This document shows, piece by piece, positions 5,928-12,532 of a stretch of 22,751 nucleotides of DNA. The notes beneath the pieces are model-generated. The model made no database searches and was not told the DNA's origin. It saw only the letters and a list, made by a program, of their open reading frames with translations. Positions within the stretch are counted from its first letter, which is position 1. Every line of letters begins with the position of its first letter. Made by a program: the position numbers and the translations under genes. The stretch comes from a virus: positions 1 to 22,751 of IMG/VR virus record IMGVR_UViG_3300049810_000318; one strand, given 5' to 3'.

Positions 5928-6608
5928 CTATTTTGGTTGTAGAAACTGGACTTGTGATATTCTCCAGTTTTCTTCCGAATATTTAGTGTAGTCGTCAATC
6001 CATGCACCGTGCAATCTATTGCCTGGAAATATAACACAAGTGTTAAACTCTGCAGGGATGATTCGTTCTACCTCAAAGGTTTCTTCTACTGGATATAGAA
6101 CACCTAAGTGTTCTTCGTTGGTTATCCACTCACCTCTATAAACTGCAGTTCCACCACTCTGATGTTTATCCAAATATACAAGCATGTTAAGTGTTGATAA
6201 GTGGTCGGGGGTGTCAAAGGTAGAATCTATATGTGGATAGTGTTGCATCTTGGTATCAAACTCTGTTATGGTTTGGAAACAGTTGAACTCATGCAACTTT
6301 GTCCAATCATAATTCCCTTTCCAATAATACTGTCTGCATATGTTTTGTATTCTATCGAAGTCTGCAAAATACTTTCTTGTAGGATGCCCTATCTTATCTA
6401 CAATTCTACAGTCATTGTATTCAATACCATTCTTTGATTGTCTTTCAGTGTTGTATTTCCACATAGGGAACTGACGATTCATTACGAAGTCATGTATATC
6501 TTGTGGGTTCTCGTAGAAATTACGAATAGTAATTGTTAGTCCATCAAACTCATGTTCTAGTTTTGGGTTGACTGCAAACAACTCATCGTATATAAATGTC
6601 TTATTCAC
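5928..6608 (-). CDS. 2OG-Fe(II) oxygenase (DUF6445-like)
   Basis: A 226-residue protein with a complete motif set: HYPHID (H126, D128), a GGTAVYR strand (152-158), IFPGNRLHGAW with distal H200, and NWRISQVQF with R216. The arrangement resembles the DUF6445 branch of the 2OG-Fe(II) superfamily. The reaction is probably a hydroxylation with an unknown substrate. The start is a GTG at 6608, inside the end of the upstream oxygenase gene (8-bp overlap), with GGAGAGG about nine bases ahead. Its degenerate relative follows eight bases downstream, so three oxygenase-fold genes lie in series. Confidence 0.72.
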   Translation of the reverse strand: MNKTFIYDELFAVNPKLEHEFDGLTITIRNFYENPQDIHDFVMNRQFPMWKYNTERQSKNGIEYNDCRIVDKIGHPTRKYFADFDRIQNICRQYYWKGNYDWTKLHEFNCFQTITEFDTKMQHYPHIDSTFDTPDHLSTLNMLVYLDKHQSGGTAVYRGEWITNEEHLGVLYPVEETFEVERIIPAEFNTCVIFPGNRLHGAWIDDYTKYSEENWRISQVQFLQPK

Positions 6609-7368
6609 CTGTTAGCACCTCTCCGTAATGTAGGTTTGTTCCAGTCATGTTATCTGTAATGGGTTCATTGTGTTTGAAATTAAATGATATTGCAATTCTC
6701 TCATAGGTATCAACATCTCCATTAGTATGTGCTGGAACTTCATGTTGTAGATAGGAGGGCCATAGTAAAAATTCACCTGTCTGATTATGAAAGTGTACTT
6801 CTTGTTGATGTCCATCCGACCCAATAACTGTCATATCTGGCCTCACTTGTTCTTGGGGATTCGATACTGCTCTTAAATTTGCAGTTGCAAGTAAACTTGG
6901 GTTCAAAAATTTAATTGGTTGTTGGTCTCTCTCACATTGAACATAGTAAGTTCCACTAACATGACAATGTTCATGATTATGTGTTGGATGATGATGTGGT
7001 GTATTATAAACACTTATCCATGCAAAGAGGTGTATATCATTTCTGCATAGGTTTCTGACTTCTATGTTGTATTGTGATTCTATGTATGCAATGTAAGTAT
7101 CCTTTGCAGTATTACTAAAATCAGTAAACCATGGCAATTGATGTGTCTCTTCTCTTAAGTCTTCGTCAAAGTAAGTGGTGTAGTTCCTTGCAGTGTCATT
7201 AGGATATCTGTTCTTAACCTCTGCAACTAATCTACGACAGTCCTCTGCAATAACATCATGTGGTAAATCAAACTCACCCTTTAACATTGAAGTTGGGAAT
7301 AATTCCAACAATTCTGCTGTAGGTGCAGGAGACCATTTTGCCCTATTGATGTTAGTTATTGGTTTCAC
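6601..7368 (-). CDS. 2OG-Fe(II) oxygenase (PF13759-like)
   Basis: A 255-residue protein. WISVYNTPHHHPTHNHEH (117-134) holds the metal-binding histidines, probably H130 and H132. GEFLLWPSYLQHEV (198-211) gives the distal H209, and YERIAISFNF (222-231) gives R224. The order and spacing match the PF13759 type that is common in marine phages. The substrate is unknown. The start is a GTG that overlaps the stop of the lipoprotein gene as GTGA, with no clear ribosome binding site, so coupling is likely. The next oxygenase overlaps its end by 8 bp. Confidence 0.78.
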   Translation of the reverse strand: MKPITNINRAKWSPAPTAELLELFPTSMLKGEFDLPHDVIAEDCRRLVAEVKNRYPNDTARNYTTYFDEDLREETHQLPWFTDFSNTAKDTYIAYIESQYNIEVRNLCRNDIHLFAWISVYNTPHHHPTHNHEHCHVSGTYYVQCERDQQPIKFLNPSLLATANLRAVSNPQEQVRPDMTVIGSDGHQQEVHFHNQTGEFLLWPSYLQHEVPAHTNGDVDTYERIAISFNFKHNEPITDNMTGTNLHYGEVLTGE

Positions 7369-7892
7369 TTCTTTTTGACTTTAACACCAACTGCATCTTC
7401 ATCGTTAATGGTTACATTACGATAATAGATTACGACTTCACCAATTTGTTTGATGTATCGTTTTAGTTCTTGCATGTCTTCTGCCATGACTTTGTAATCA
7501 CCAACAGTTGTTGCAACGAATAACACATCACCATTGTTTTGTGTTTTCATTTCGTCTAAGAATCTATCGAGATATGTATAACCTACTGGCCACTCGGGAT
7601 TCTCTCTTTCTGTTAACTCACATGTTTTAGGTCTTTTAAGTTGTTCTACACCTTCGTCATTGAATTTCTTAGGTTCGAATGATAAAGACTTAACACATGG
7701 GTTGACTATCTTTGCTTCAGATACTACGAACCATTTTGGTGCAGTCAATTCTACTGGTCGAGGTAAGTCGGGTTGTAAAATGTCTATCTTAACTGGTGTG
7801 CTGTTAATCTCAATACCTCTTGTAGGTATGAGTGAACAACCACTAATCAGTAGTGTTAGGCACAGTAAGTTTATAAAGTTCTTCTGTATCAT
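7365..7892 (-). CDS. Lipoprotein, possible outer-membrane spanin
   Basis: A 175-residue protein with a lipoprotein signal: a short basic N-terminus, a hydrophobic stretch and a lipobox LLISGC with C19 as the lipidated residue. The mature part has a Pro-rich start (LQPDLPRPVELTAPKW) and a C-terminal globular region, so it is longer than classic o-spanins. Its gene starts inside the end of the upstream gene for a membrane-anchored coiled coil (50-bp overlap). That is the usual order and overlap of i-spanin and o-spanin genes, which fuse the two membranes at the end of lysis in Gram-negative hosts. GGAGG lies about nine bases before the ATG. An unrelated periplasmic lipoprotein is the alternative. 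Confidence 0.5.
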   Translation of the reverse strand: MIQKNFINLLCLTLLISGCSLIPTRGIEINSTPVKIDILQPDLPRPVELTAPKWFVVSEAKIVNPCVKSLSFEPKKFNDEGVEQLKRPKTCELTERENPEWPVGYTYLDRFLDEMKTQNNGDVLFVATTVGDYKVMAEDMQELKRYIKQIGEVVIYYRNVTINDEDAVGVKVKKK

Positions 7893-8226
7893 TTTCCAAT
7901 CCCTCCATTACTAATTCACTTGCATTGTTGAACCTCAATTCAATCATGCCTGGCTTCTTTAGTGCAAGTAAATCTAAATTATGTCTAGAGAAAATTGCAA
8001 GATATTCTGCTTTCTCCGTTTCTGCCTGAGCTGCTTTACGAGTCATGTTCAACAAGGATTGACCCTGTTTCTCAAATGACTCCTTCATTGCAACCATTGT
8101 TCTTTTTTGTTCTTCTACTGCACCTTCAAGTTTCATATTGTTTGCAGTAAGTGTTTGATTCTCATTAAAGAGATACCAAGAACCTAATCCAAGTACAAGT
8201 ATAATTGCGATAAAAAATTGATTCAT
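7843..8226 (-). CDS. Membrane-anchored coiled-coil protein, possible i-spanin
   Basis: A 127-residue protein with one N-terminal membrane helix (about 3-20, FFIAIILVLGLGSWYLF) followed by a long charged helix likely to form a coiled coil (about 22-75). A compact tail follows (LALKKPGMIELRFNNAS). The topology, N-in with a periplasmic coiled coil, is that of an i-spanin, and the overlapping lipoprotein gene downstream supports a Rz/Rz1-like pair. Its ATG overlaps the stop of the 78-aa gene as TAATG. No holin or endolysin is visible beside it, so the lysis role is inferred from architecture only. Confidence 0.55.
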   Translation of the reverse strand: MNQFFIAIILVLGLGSWYLFNENQTLTANNMKLEGAVEEQKRTMVAMKESFEKQGQSLLNMTRKAAQAETEKAEYLAIFSRHNLDLLALKKPGMIELRFNNASELVMEGLENDTEELYKLTVPNTTD

Positions 8227-8462
8227 TATTTCTCCTCTATCTTATAGTCTAAACCACTGGATGAACGAATCTCTACCATCTTCTTGGTATCCCAATCTCT
8301 AAACTTTAAATGTTTTTCCTTCTGAATTAGAAGTTTCTTTGCTGTATAAACTGACTTATACATGTTTCCCTGTAAACCTTGTTGACGATAAACAGTTATT
8401 TCGTACTCTTCAGAGAAAATCCATCTCCAAAAAAGTATTAGTTGTTCTTTCAATTTACTCAT
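8226..8462 (-). CDS. Unknown small protein, 78 aa
   Basis: Not recognised. It starts MSKLKEQLILFWRWIFSEEY, an amphipathic helix that may lie on a membrane, and continues with short strands (EITVYRQQG, MVEIRSSSGLDYKIE) like a small beta domain. Similar short proteins exist in marine T4-like phages, from memory, without known function. The ATG at 8462 is preferred because GGGGAGA lies about ten bases upstream. A longer frame to 8504 would lie inside the oxygenase gene. It overlaps the spanin-like gene by TAATG. Confidence 0.6.
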   Translation of the reverse strand: MSKLKEQLILFWRWIFSEEYEITVYRQQGLQGNMYKSVYTAKKLLIQKEKHLKFRDWDTKKMVEIRSSSGLDYKIEEK

Positions 8463-9057
8463 TGTAATATTCTCCCCATCCTGTACATATGTATTTAGTC
8501 TCATTTAAAGGTGGGTTTCCACGATGCATATGTGTGAATTGCCCAGGCCATATCAAAACAGTTCCCTTTCTTGGTTTAAATCTGCAACTCTGATATAGAA
8601 ATTCTGTTTCTCCACCCTCTTCGATATCGTTTAGATATAACATCCATGCAAGAACTCTATGTCTTGAACGTGGGCCATCTGCCTCATAATGCCATTGATG
8701 AAATCCCTCAGTTTTTTCGGTCTTCTGTATCTTTCCATCAAAACTAAAGACATCAACATCCTCTCTTAAACTATATGCATGTTTATATGCAGGGAAAAGG
8801 TCATTGTTAAGAATGTCAAAGAAGAATCCTTCTCTTTCTGCTCTTAATCTATTGTATTGGGGTCTTTGTGAAATTGCACCAAAGGTTGCAGCTCTATCAG
8901 ATTTATCAATTGCAAGACCACCATCATATTCTCTTCTATGTGTAGTCCATCCACCCTCTTCATAATATTTGTAATTATCAAGAATATAATTGCAGATTCT
9001 ATCAGATATTGCATCATGGAAGACACCGATATGGTCTCCCCTATTTTCGAATTTCAT
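8455..9057 (-). CDS. 2OG-Fe(II) oxygenase, prolyl-4-hydroxylase-like
   Basis: A 200-residue protein. The metal motif is WHYEAD with H123 and E125 (HxE instead of the usual HxD). The core then follows as MLYLNDIEEGGETEF (139-153), KGTVLIWPGQFTHMHRG (164-180, distal H176 or H178) and ETKYICTGW (186-194) with K188 at the 2OG-binding position. This is the layout of the P4H-like family, whose phage members also often use Lys. It may hydroxylate a protein or small molecule; the substrate is unknown. It follows the HAD gene by six bases and its end overlaps the 78-aa gene. Confidence 0.75.
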   Translation of the reverse strand: MKFENRGDHIGVFHDAISDRICNYILDNYKYYEEGGWTTHRREYDGGLAIDKSDRAATFGAISQRPQYNRLRAEREGFFFDILNNDLFPAYKHAYSLREDVDVFSFDGKIQKTEKTEGFHQWHYEADGPRSRHRVLAWMLYLNDIEEGGETEFLYQSCRFKPRKGTVLIWPGQFTHMHRGNPPLNETKYICTGWGEYYNE

Positions 9058-9063
9058 GTTAGT

Positions 9064-9561
9064 TTACTTTCTTAACTCCTTTAGTTGGTTAATGGTGTCT
9101 TCTGCACTAGTATGTAAAATACCAATTCCACCATGCTCTTCCCAAGCATCAAGGTTCTTTTGTCTGTCGTCAATAAGAACACTTCCTTTGATTGCAAACA
9201 TACCTTTCTGACTACCAGTCATAGTACAAGTGACTACCACTGAAGGACTGACATGTTCTCTAATCCACTCGTTCTTATCGAACACTACTAATTCTCTGTT
9301 GATAACACCTGCAGCAGTCAAGATTTCCCAAGGAAGTCCTGTATGTCTTATGTATGCAACTAAGTCATACATATCTGGCATAGGTGGTAACATTCTGAAC
9401 AATCTCTTGTTCGTTAACTCTTCCTTCCTTTCGTCATAATCGTTATGACCTTGGTCGGTATTAGGGAATTCTCTCCCTGTTAAAGTTTCAACACCAGTGT
9501 TGAAATCTGCCAATACTCCGTCCATATCAACGAAGATTCTTTTTATTTCTTTATTTTCCAT
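9064..9561 (-). CDS. HAD-family 5'(3')-deoxyribonucleotidase-like phosphatase
   Basis: A 165-residue protein with the HAD catalytic motifs. DMDGVLADF (12-20) carries the nucleophile Asp and the acid/base Asp, ILTAAG is motif II, and LIDDRQKNLDAW is motif IV. The size and C1-type cap fit the 5'-nucleotidase, deoxy type C family, which dephosphorylates deoxynucleoside monophosphates. This suits a phage that also carries ribonucleotide reductase, although the substrate is not proven. The ATG at 9561 is chosen because a sigma-70 promoter ends six bases before it; a frame start at 9597 would lie in the promoter. Confidence 0.72.
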   Translation of the reverse strand: MENKEIKRIFVDMDGVLADFNTGVETLTGREFPNTDQGHNDYDERKEELTNKRLFRMLPPMPDMYDLVAYIRHTGLPWEILTAAGVINRELVVFDKNEWIREHVSPSVVVTCTMTGSQKGMFAIKGSVLIDDRQKNLDAWEEHGGIGILHTSAEDTINQLKELRK

Positions 9562-9565
9562 ACTG

Positions 9566-9904
9566 TTAGTATACATCTTTTTGGGTAGCATTGTCAAGTG
9601 TTTTATTCAATCTATGTGCAAGTGTTTCTGCCTCATTTTCATCGATAGATTCGTTGTTTATCACCTGTCTTACATGCACCATTTCATGTGCAAGTGTTAT
9701 GTATCTCTCCTCATCATACTTGACGAACATCTCCATATACATATTGACCCTTGCATTATGTGGATAATCTAGGAATCCTTGTCGTTTATCGGGATGTGGT
9801 AGTCTGAATATGTTTAGTGTAACTTTGGAATTGGTTATTCCTAGTTGATTTGCAAAGTATATTGCTCTATCTCTCAATTTCACATTGTTACATAATATAT
9901 TCAT
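9566..9904 (-). CDS. Zinc metallopeptidase-like protein (HExxH)
   Basis: A 112-residue protein with LAHEMVHVRQ: H73, E74 and H77 form the HExxH zinc site. An acidic DENEAE (89-94) follows that could supply the third ligand, as in gluzincin-type and SprT-like small peptidases. It resembles small phage-encoded metallopeptidases of unknown target. It lacks a signal peptide, so it should act in the cytoplasm. The start at 9904 has only a weak AGG nearby. It follows the small zinc-ribbon gene by seven bases. Confidence 0.65.
   Translation of the reverse strand: MNILCNNVKLRDRAIYFANQLGITNSKVTLNIFRLPHPDKRQGFLDYPHNARVNMYMEMFVKYDEERYITLAHEMVHVRQVINNESIDENEAETLAHRLNKTLDNATQKDVY
9568..9597 (-). promoter_or_regulatory. 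Sigma-70 promoter inside the metallopeptidase gene, leaderless geometry
   Basis: TTGACA (9592-9597), an 18-nt spacer and TATACT (9568-9573, five of six). Six nucleotides then lead to the ATG at 9561. The promoter overlaps the last codons of the upstream gene and would drive the HAD gene and the oxygenase cluster beyond. No Shine-Dalgarno is present in the six-base gap. Confidence 0.65.
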
Positions 9905-9911
9905 AACCTAT

Positions 9912-10064
9912 CTAATCATCAAAGTCCTCTAGTTCTTCAATGTTATCCTCATCCACTTCAGCACCACATAATGGACAATACTCCACATTATACTGATATG
10001 AATCCATCTCATGTTCTACATCTGATTGACTTTTACATCCATCACAATATACTTTAACTCTCAT
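9912..10064 (-). CDS. Small zinc-ribbon protein, 50 aa
   Basis: A 50-residue protein with two Cys-x2-Cys knuckles (CDGC at 7-10 and CPLC at 30-33) and a very acidic tail (EVDEDNIEELEDFDD). This is a zinc ribbon, possibly for protein or nucleic acid contact. The acidic tail makes DNA mimicry or protein binding possible, but that is speculation. The start overlaps the end of the 81-aa gene by 11 bp. Confidence 0.65.
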   Translation of the reverse strand: MRVKVYCDGCKSQSDVEHEMDSYQYNVEYCPLCGAEVDEDNIEELEDFDD

Positions 10065-10299
10065 CTAGTGTTTTCTCCCCGACAACTTCTTTCCAAAGAT
10101 TGTCAAATGATTTTGCCTTTCCATTTAGTTCAACAAATGGAACTTTACGGTCAATGTCTGCTTTTGCAAAGTCCACTCCTTGTATTTTATATCTAACACT
10201 ATTTTCCATTATGTCCAGTGATTCTAACATGGATATGATTCTCCAGTCTTGAGCACCTTGTTGGTCTTCGGGTAATAGATATGCAATAAACTCTCTCAT
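10054..10299 (-). CDS. Unknown small protein, 81 aa
   Basis: Not recognised. It starts MREFIAYLLPEDQQGAQDWR and has mixed helix and strand segments, with no signal or membrane span. The ATG at 10299 overlaps the glutaredoxin stop (TAATG) and has GGGAAG four bases upstream, which decides against the in-frame start at 10311. It may be functionally linked to glutaredoxin through coupling, but nothing in the sequence names a role. Confidence 0.65.
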   Translation of the reverse strand: MREFIAYLLPEDQQGAQDWRIISMLESLDIMENSVRYKIQGVDFAKADIDRKVPFVELNGKAKSFDNLWKEVVGEKTLDES

Positions 10300-10538
10300 T
10301 AGTCTTCCCAAACATCTCCGTGTTTTACATATTCTGCAAGTTGGTCGTAACCACCTATTGCATTACCGTCCACTCTGATTTGTGGAAAGGTTCTTGCAGT
10401 AGGAAACTCTTCAAAGAGTTCTTCTCTAGTGAAATCAGTATCCAACTGTTTGTAAGTGTATTCTAGTCCTTCCTTTTCACATAAAGACTTTGCTTTATCA
10501 CAAAATGGACATTGTGTTTTTCCAAATATTTCAATCAT
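10299..10538 (-). CDS. Glutaredoxin
   Basis: A 79-residue thioredoxin-fold protein with the dithiol active site CPFC (10-13). The conserved cis-proline stretch is TFPQIRVDG (50-58), followed by the GGYDQL glutathione-binding turn (63-68). It would re-reduce the ribonucleotide reductase encoded just upstream, completing the phage dNTP supply pathway, as phage-encoded glutaredoxins and NrdC do. GAGG lies seven bases before the ATG. It sits at the distal end of the nrdA-nrdB operon after two tiny membrane-protein genes. Confidence 0.9.
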   Translation of the reverse strand: MIEIFGKTQCPFCDKAKSLCEKEGLEYTYKQLDTDFTREELFEEFPTARTFPQIRVDGNAIGGYDQLAEYVKHGDVWED

Positions 10539-10548
10539 AATTTTACCT

Positions 10549-10644
10549 CTATAATAGTACCAATAAACAAAATAATCCTACCCACCATAACCAATGAGCA
10601 GATTTGAGTTCCTCTTTAATATCATTAAAAAACTTTTTAATCAT
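10549..10644 (-). CDS. Tiny membrane protein, 31 aa
   Basis: A 31-codon frame, MIKKFFNDIKEELKSAHWLW then VGLFCLLVLL, with a charged N-terminal helix and one C-terminal membrane span. It overlaps the upstream tiny gene as ATGA and its stop lies ten bases before the glutaredoxin start. The location between two sure genes and the exact overlap support it. The function is unknown. Confidence 0.5.
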   Translation of the reverse strand: MIKKFFNDIKEELKSAHWLWWVGLFCLLVLL

Positions 10645-10808
10645 AATAAGTAATCACTCCTTTCTTTCTTTGCAGTATATATTGTTCCAGTTTTACGACC
10701 ATAATAAGGGTCTTTCTCAACACCTTTAGTTCCCTCATCAAAAAAGAAAAAGGTTATCAATGACACTAATGCCAACCAAAGTATTGCTATTAAAATTACA
10801 CCATCCAT
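10641..10808 (-). CDS. Small membrane protein, 55 aa
   Basis: A 55-residue protein with an N-terminal membrane span (GVILIAILWLALVSLITFFF, residues 3-22) and a basic, soluble tail (DPYYGRKTGTIYTAKKERSD). Its ATG overlaps the stop of the QueC-like gene (TAATG) and its own stop overlaps the next tiny gene (ATGA). It has no known family. The two adjacent tiny membrane proteins may act together at the inner membrane, which is inference. Confidence 0.6.
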   Translation of the reverse strand: MDGVILIAILWLALVSLITFFFFDEGTKGVEKDPYYGRKTGTIYTAKKERSDYLL

Positions 10809-11434
10809 TATAGTCCTTCCGTGTATATATGTTTATGAGACATGGATTGGTATTCTTTACACTTATAACAAACATTGCAAGGTTGTAAATCATCTGTTGG
10901 ATAACTACAACTCACCACAAGTGGTTTGATATTGTCGGGAATACTTTCCCACATCTTTTTCTTAGTCCATCCACTCAATGGTGGATACATTTTTTGGTCA
11001 TGGTCAAGTCCATTCATTATTCTTCCAAAGAACTCAAATGCAATTTGAAATTCCCATGCTCTTGGTAGGAAGTGGTAATCACCTCCATCACCATATTCTA
11101 ATATCCCACTGTTAACTCCCCAGTAGAATTTCTTAACTTGTGGATACTTAAGTGCAGCAGTGCAACATGCAAGTATCCAGTGTTTAGATGAATGAAAGTA
11201 CTCCTCTGATTCACCAAAATACGGGTTAGGTGAATAGGTTGGATGTTCATGTATGATAAGTGGTGTCTTTAATAGATTACATATCTCTACTACATTTTCT
11301 CTTAACTTGTTTGCTTGTGATTCGGGATTGGGAAAAATACTATGCAATGCAACCACATTCTCATTTCTTCCCTTTAACCAATTCAATAGTGCAACGGATT
11401 CTACTCCACCACTAAACATAACAATACTTTCCAT
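10808..11434 (-). CDS. queC: QueC-like PP-loop ATPase (7-cyano-7-deazaguanine synthase-like)
   Basis: A 208-residue protein with the ATP-pyrophosphatase P-loop at the N-terminus (FSGGVES, 7-13). A C-terminal zinc-type cluster C176-x9-C186-x2-C189-x2-C192 is present, the diagnostic layout of QueC. QueC turns 7-carboxy-7-deazaguanine into preQ0 using ATP and ammonia. Phages use preQ0 for tRNA queuosine or as a modified base in DNA. No QueD, QueE, FolE or DpdA-type gene is visible in this window, so precursors would come from the host or elsewhere in the genome. Other PP-loop enzymes are possible. It abuts nrdB (TAG then ATG). Confidence 0.65.
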   Translation of the reverse strand: MESIVMFSGGVESVALLNWLKGRNENVVALHSIFPNPESQANKLRENVVEICNLLKTPLIIHEHPTYSPNPYFGESEEYFHSSKHWILACCTAALKYPQVKKFYWGVNSGILEYGDGGDYHFLPRAWEFQIAFEFFGRIMNGLDHDQKMYPPLSGWTKKKMWESIPDNIKPLVVSCSYPTDDLQPCNVCYKCKEYQSMSHKHIYTEGL

Positions 11435-12532
11435 CTATAATTTAAAGTCCTCAAAGGTAGAATCATCTACATCTTGTTTAATACCACCAATGACATAAGA
11501 TTCAATCTCCGTCTCTTGTGGTGCATTCTGAAGTCCTCTACTGTTGAACCAATGTTGTGTCCATGGTAAAGGGTTATTTGTTGAAGATATCTCATAGATA
11601 GGATTTAGTCCTATAGCACGAAGTCTTTTGTTTGCAATAAACTCAACATAGTTTCCTAGTAGTTGTGTTGATAATCCAATCATTGAACCATGTTGGAATA
11701 AGAAGTCTGCCCAGTCCTTTTCTTGTTTGACTGCATCTTCGTATAACTCATATACTTCTTTCTCACAATCTTTCATAACTTGATTCATCAACTTATCATT
11801 CTCTTGGTTCTTATATGCTTTAAGTATGTGTTGTGATATTGCAAGGTGTTGTGATTCGTCTCTTGCAATAAGAGAGATAATCTTTGCACTTCCTTCCATC
11901 ATCTTAAGTTCTCCGAATCCGAATGAACATGCAAAGGATACGAAGAATCTAATTCCTTCTAAGATGTTAACTGATATCAATGCAAGGTATAGTGCCTTAT
12001 ATAAATCGTATTCATCTACTTTAAGACCTAGTAATCTCCTACGACCAAGTGCAATAAACTCATCATACTTCTCCGTAACCATCTCTGCACGTTTTACAAT
12101 TGCTTCTTCATCAAGTATAGTGTCAAAGATATCACTAGGGTCTGCATAAATGTTTTTAATGATATGGGTATAACTTCTACTATGGATTGTTTCCATAAAG
12201 TCCCATGTAATAATACAAGACTCAAGTTCAGGCAAAGTCACAAACGGTAAAAATGCTATGGATGGAGCTCTACCTTGAACCGAGTCGAGTAAAGTTTGAT
12301 ACCTCAAATTAGAGGTAAAGATGTGTTTTTGTGCATCATTAAGATTCTGATAATCTGCTCTGTCTTTCTGCAGAGATACCTCTTCGGGTCTCCAAAAGAA
12401 TCCTAATTGTTTTTGAGTGAGTTTATCAAATATTGGATACTTGAACTCATCAAATCTTTGTGTGTTTAACTCCTCTCCAAAGAACAGTTTGTTCTTCGTG
12501 AAGTCAACTTTATTTTTATTAAATACTGTCAT
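11435..12532 (-). CDS. nrdB: Ribonucleotide reductase class Ia, beta subunit
   Basis: A 365-residue NrdB. The diiron and radical residues are present: D83, then E114 and H117 in METIHSRSY with the radical tyrosine Y121. A later ARDESQH segment gives further metal ligands. It makes the tyrosyl radical that NrdA uses to convert ribonucleoside diphosphates to deoxy forms. The start overlaps the oxygenase stop as ATGA with no strong ribosome binding site, so it is probably coupled. An unrelated 2OG oxygenase gene separates it from nrdA. Confidence 0.95.
   Translation of the reverse strand: MTVFNKNKVDFTKNKLFFGEELNTQRFDEFKYPIFDKLTQKQLGFFWRPEEVSLQKDRADYQNLNDAQKHIFTSNLRYQTLLDSVQGRAPSIAFLPFVTLPELESCIITWDFMETIHSRSYTHIIKNIYADPSDIFDTILDEEAIVKRAEMVTEKYDEFIALGRRRLLGLKVDEYDLYKALYLALISVNILEGIRFFVSFACSFGFGELKMMEGSAKIISLIARDESQHLAISQHILKAYKNQENDKLMNQVMKDCEKEVYELYEDAVKQEKDWADFLFQHGSMIGLSTQLLGNYVEFIANKRLRAIGLNPIYEISSTNNPLPWTQHWFNSRGLQNAPQETEIESYVIGGIKQDVDDSTFEDFKL

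Noticed and set aside
5538-5942. Plus-strand ORF of 134 codons
   Set aside because: It lies wholly opposite the degenerate oxygenase gene, has no promoter or ribosome binding site, and its composition is that of antisense to a real gene.
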